DNA of 64,000 nt from Anoplolepis gracilipes (Eukaryota > Arthropoda > Insecta > Hymenoptera > Formicidae): contig NC_132977.1 of the NCBI RefSeq assembly GCF_047496725.1, forward strand, positions 9,027,501 through 9,091,500, given 5' to 3'. Made by a program: the position numbers and the translations under genes. The stretch's first letter is position 1. Every line of letters starts with the position of its first letter. Positions 61,129 through 64,000 of this stretch are shown one piece after another. Below the pieces are notes generated by a model. It did no database searches. It worked only from the letters and a program-made list of their open reading frames with translations, and had not been told where the DNA came from.

Positions 61129-62310
61129 GTCAAGTATAATTTTAAGAGTTAGTAAAAAGATTATGATATTAGCTCAAGTATATGAAATGCAAATATAAAA
61201 ATCCCATTCTGGGATCGAAAGTATACAAATTTTACTACAACAGACTTTAGCATTGACGAAAAACGAGAACGAGAGAAGAAACGAAGGAAGACGATGAAAG
61301 CGAAAAACTAGAAGAAAAAAAGGAATATGAAAATGAAGAAAGAAGACGAATCAATGACCTCGCGACGACTGCAAAGGTTTCGAGCCGAAGAGACACAAAT
61401 GCATCGCGATGAAATACTCAACGACAGCGCATTCACGGTGCATCGTTATAGTGAGTCTTTATGTTTCACAACAAAGCATAAATATAGCTGATTCGCCTAA
61501 GGCTGCCTTTGTACATATTACACTGGCTGATCCACTATCGAGATATCTGCGTGGGATGTGTGTGGGGCGTACTATTCTTTCGTGAAGTGTTCCAGACGAC
61601 ACGTCGCGTCGGCTACCAAAAATCAGAGAAAACGAGAGCGAAGCGACCGTAAACACGGCGTTCTGTACATTTATGTCCCAGCAGTCGCGTTTATAAGATT
61701 CTTGTATCTGACAAGTAAATGACAAGATACTACCGATTCGATAAAATTCAACGAATAAAACTAGATTAAATTGTGATTTACAACATATATCTTCTTATCA
61801 TTTGTTTTTTTTTTTTTTAAATTATTCTCAAATAATTGACAGTGCCTCACGATCAGAAATATAAGATGCGTAGAAAATTCGGGAAAGTTTTAACAGGAAA
61901 AAATTGCTATTCGAATAACGATGGACAAAAAAGCGCTCTCGATTATTATTGAGAATATATATTTCGAGTGCCATGAGTCATGAGTGATGACGGTGTGTCG
62001 TCGTTGTCGGGTCATACACTCGGGAGAGTCAATGCCAGAAATAATATCGGTATACTCGTACCGACTACGTCGGTGGAGGCGGGGGTGATGTCCTAACATC
62101 ATCGGTTAACGAACTATATTTATCCGTCGAGTTCATCCGCGGCTTCTTCCTCCTCCCTTCCGTCGCTTCTCTTGTTCCTCTCTATTCCCCTCTATTCTCC
62201 TCTTCTCGTCGCAACTTGTTCTTGTTCCATCTTGTGGCATCTCTCACTCCTTACGATCCTTTCTTCTTTGTGACAGACAAGAATTCGAGAGATACACGAA
62301 ATCTGCACTT

Positions 62311-62655
62311 TCCAAATTGGCGCATTCAACCTTTTGGGCCCCCGGAATTATTCATGAGCCCGCCCGAGTCCTGAAAAGCCAGCCCGCGACGAGTCGTAAT
62401 GGTATTAAGATGTCGTGCGTATTTGTTGAAATATTCGCGGTGCGCGAGACATGCACACGCTAAAATTCGCGTGTGCAACCTTGTGCGCCAGAATTAATTC
62501 CGAGTCCACTGAAAAGCCGGCTTGGAGCGACGAGCGATTATTTTGAAACGCTGGAGTATGACGTTAAAGAAAGCGTGTGCGAATATTCGCGGATAATGTG
62601 TCTCCAGATTCGGAATGCAACCGCGTTACGCGTTGATAATTATCGCCGTTAGATG
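62311..62655 (+). repeat. Diverged tandem repeat, period about 150 bp
   Basis: Unit A begins near 62311 (CCAAATTGGCGCATTCAACC) and unit B near 62460 (CTAAAATTCGCGTGTGCAACC). They share CAACCTT.TG, GAATTA, GAGTCC.CTGAAAAGCC and GACGAG in the same order, and each ends with ATATTCGCGG (62431 and 62583). A third, partial start (CCAGATTCGGAATGCAACC) begins near 62604. The repeat is GC-balanced and CpG-rich, with no open frame. It looks like an old local duplication or a short satellite-like array. Confidence 0.65.
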
Positions 62656-64000
62656 CATGCGCGTTAAATTGCAAAACGAGGTAGACCTAGTAAAATAACG
62701 TAAGACTCGATACATTAATTGTATAAAGTCGAAAGTGCGACGTTACTTTTTGCAGTTTAATCGTGAAAGTTCACGGTTTTCGTATGAAAAATTGAAATGC
62801 CCGAGGCGCGGCCTCTTACATTCTTAAAGGCACTCGCATATTTGAGAATGTCCTGATACTTATCATGCATTAAAGTCGAGATGGATATACATGAAGACAG
62901 AACCGCGAGGAAGTAAAATCCAACAGGGTATTAGACCATATACGTACATATTTTAATCGTTACAATTACCAACTCGACGGTTGATTTACGTCTCACCGAT
63001 AACAGGAACAAAGAGAAATCATTACGCCTCGGGATATGAACATTTACCGCGTAGTAAGAATATCCATGAGATTAAAACGAGGCAAGCGAAGGCAGTCCGC
63101 CGCGCCGGTCAATTTGAACAAAATAAAAGACGATTAAAAAATATTATAAAAGCTCCCTCTCCCCTCAAATAGGACGTGTACGTATTTGTTATCCCTCGAT
63201 CGCCAAAGGGCCCCAGATAAATACGCAACCCCATACCATTCACGGACAGACTAAGGAAGGTATACGGAGGCCGGTGATAAACAGTGTCGCTCATTCACAA
63301 TGGCCGACAAACACGCATTAAAGCAGACTAATATGAAGTGTATTAATGCGCGCGGCATTGTCTAACCCACGATGTACACGGCTACTGTCGTGGGGCCCGG
63401 CTTTATCCCACCGTGGGGGGCCCAGCGGTGCCCCGCGTATGTATGTATATAGGGTCTCCTTCATATACCCGGTAACTTTTTCAGGAACCCCGTCGACGAG
63501 ATCGGATGGGAGGTATTTACTTATCATTATGGTGATTTTATTACCGAGTCGCGACCGAGCGACGATCATTGTTCGACGAGGCGTTACAAATGTATTTTGC
63601 AGCTTTGAATCTGTAATCCGTGAGATTCTCTGTAAAATCATAAGTAGCAGAGATCCGACAGTAATAGAAATTTTTTTATTAAATTTTGAGTCTATATTAT
63701 ATCTTTTGAACATTATGATAAAAATGTCATAAAAAAAAAAGTAACGTGAATGATTCCAAAGAAAAAAGCAAATATTTTTTTACACATATTTTTCGTTTGC
63801 ATCTACAAATATGACAATTGCCATGCTCGCTATTTATATGATTGAATATAATGATGACATTATATGAAATAAGATGCAATAATTTTAATAATAATACAAT
63901 ACAAAAACGATAATAAAATTTTAATAAATTTATATAACATTAAAATAGCCATTAGTTGTTTTCCATCGCTGGAAATATTTTAGAAAGAGATAAATCGTAC
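62656..64000. other. Mixed DNA, ends AT-rich
   Basis: Frames of about 130 codons overlap on both strands at 63318-63732 without motifs. From 63730 the sequence is AT-rich. No gene, RNA gene or bounded repeat seen. Confidence 0.5.

Larger units (their letters stand above)
57791..62320. other. Mixed DNA, no assignable gene
   Basis: AT-rich 57880-58080, 58740-58850, 59360-59560 and 60170-60270; GC-balanced elsewhere. A frame at 58846-59106 starts with a short hydrophobic MQRLLCCVVYCMLI but then becomes low-complexity. A 16-bp tandem pair is at 60036-60067 and a T21 run at 61108-61128. Other frames lack motifs. Confidence 0.5.

Noticed and set aside
63318..63732. Sense and antisense frames of about 130 codons
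   Set aside because: Mutually overlapping frames with no motif; at most one could be real and neither has supporting signals.

Overview
This 64 kb window looks like nuclear DNA of an insect, most plausibly a hymenopteran such as an ant. Long AT-rich stretches alternate with 0.3-1 kb GC-balanced patches in which CpG is not depleted. AT, GA, GT and GGAA microsatellites and poly-A/T or poly-C/G runs are frequent. There are no dense reading frames, operons or ribosome-binding sites, and I recognise no multi-exon gene. The species assignment is an inference from composition.

I see no confidently identifiable protein-coding gene, tRNA, rRNA, snRNA, known microRNA, CRISPR array or intact transposase. 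The longest open frames (about 165-195 codons) are no longer than chance predicts in 64 kb on six frames, and most come from low-complexity tracts. The window is best read as an intergenic desert or a very long intron. The strongest coding candidates are three short ORFs that could be first exons: an N-terminal hydrophobic signal near 17.95 kb (+) followed by a textbook splice donor, another near 50.75 kb (-), and a weaker one near 48.6 kb (+). Further exon-like pieces, with a good acceptor or donor but no recognised protein, lie near 5.1, 5.83, 6.87, 10.1, 26.5, 31.8, 36.6 and 47.4-47.5 kb. None can be assigned a function from sequence alone.

Layout. 0-10 kb: AT-rich DNA with GC-balanced patches (3.1-3.9, 4.9-5.5 and 6.65-7.2 kb) and a 28-bp direct repeat 444 bp apart. 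10-15 kb: three CpG-rich islands (10.0-10.3, 10.9-11.3, 14.2-14.8 kb) and a G15/GA tract. 16.8-19.1 kb: a weak helix-turn-helix-like frame, the 17.95 kb secreted-peptide candidate and a MITE-like element. 20-33 kb: mixed DNA with islands, microsatellites and small tandem duplications. 34-41 kb: a homeodomain-site cluster at 36.2 kb and a second MITE-like element at 38.0 kb. 41.8-43.4 and 46-47.2 kb: very AT-rich; the latter holds a long imperfect inverted repeat. 47-51 kb: the densest group of promoter- or exon-like signals plus a possible third MITE. 54-58 kb: CpG-balanced patches with TAATTA-type sites. 62.3-62.65 kb: a diverged tandem repeat with a period near 150 bp.

The most solid observations are the repeats: two TATA-flanked elements with GGGTGT ends, the 46.4-46.75 kb hairpin-forming element and the 62.3 kb tandem array. 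The coding candidates are hypotheses that RNA-seq or protein searches would settle quickly.
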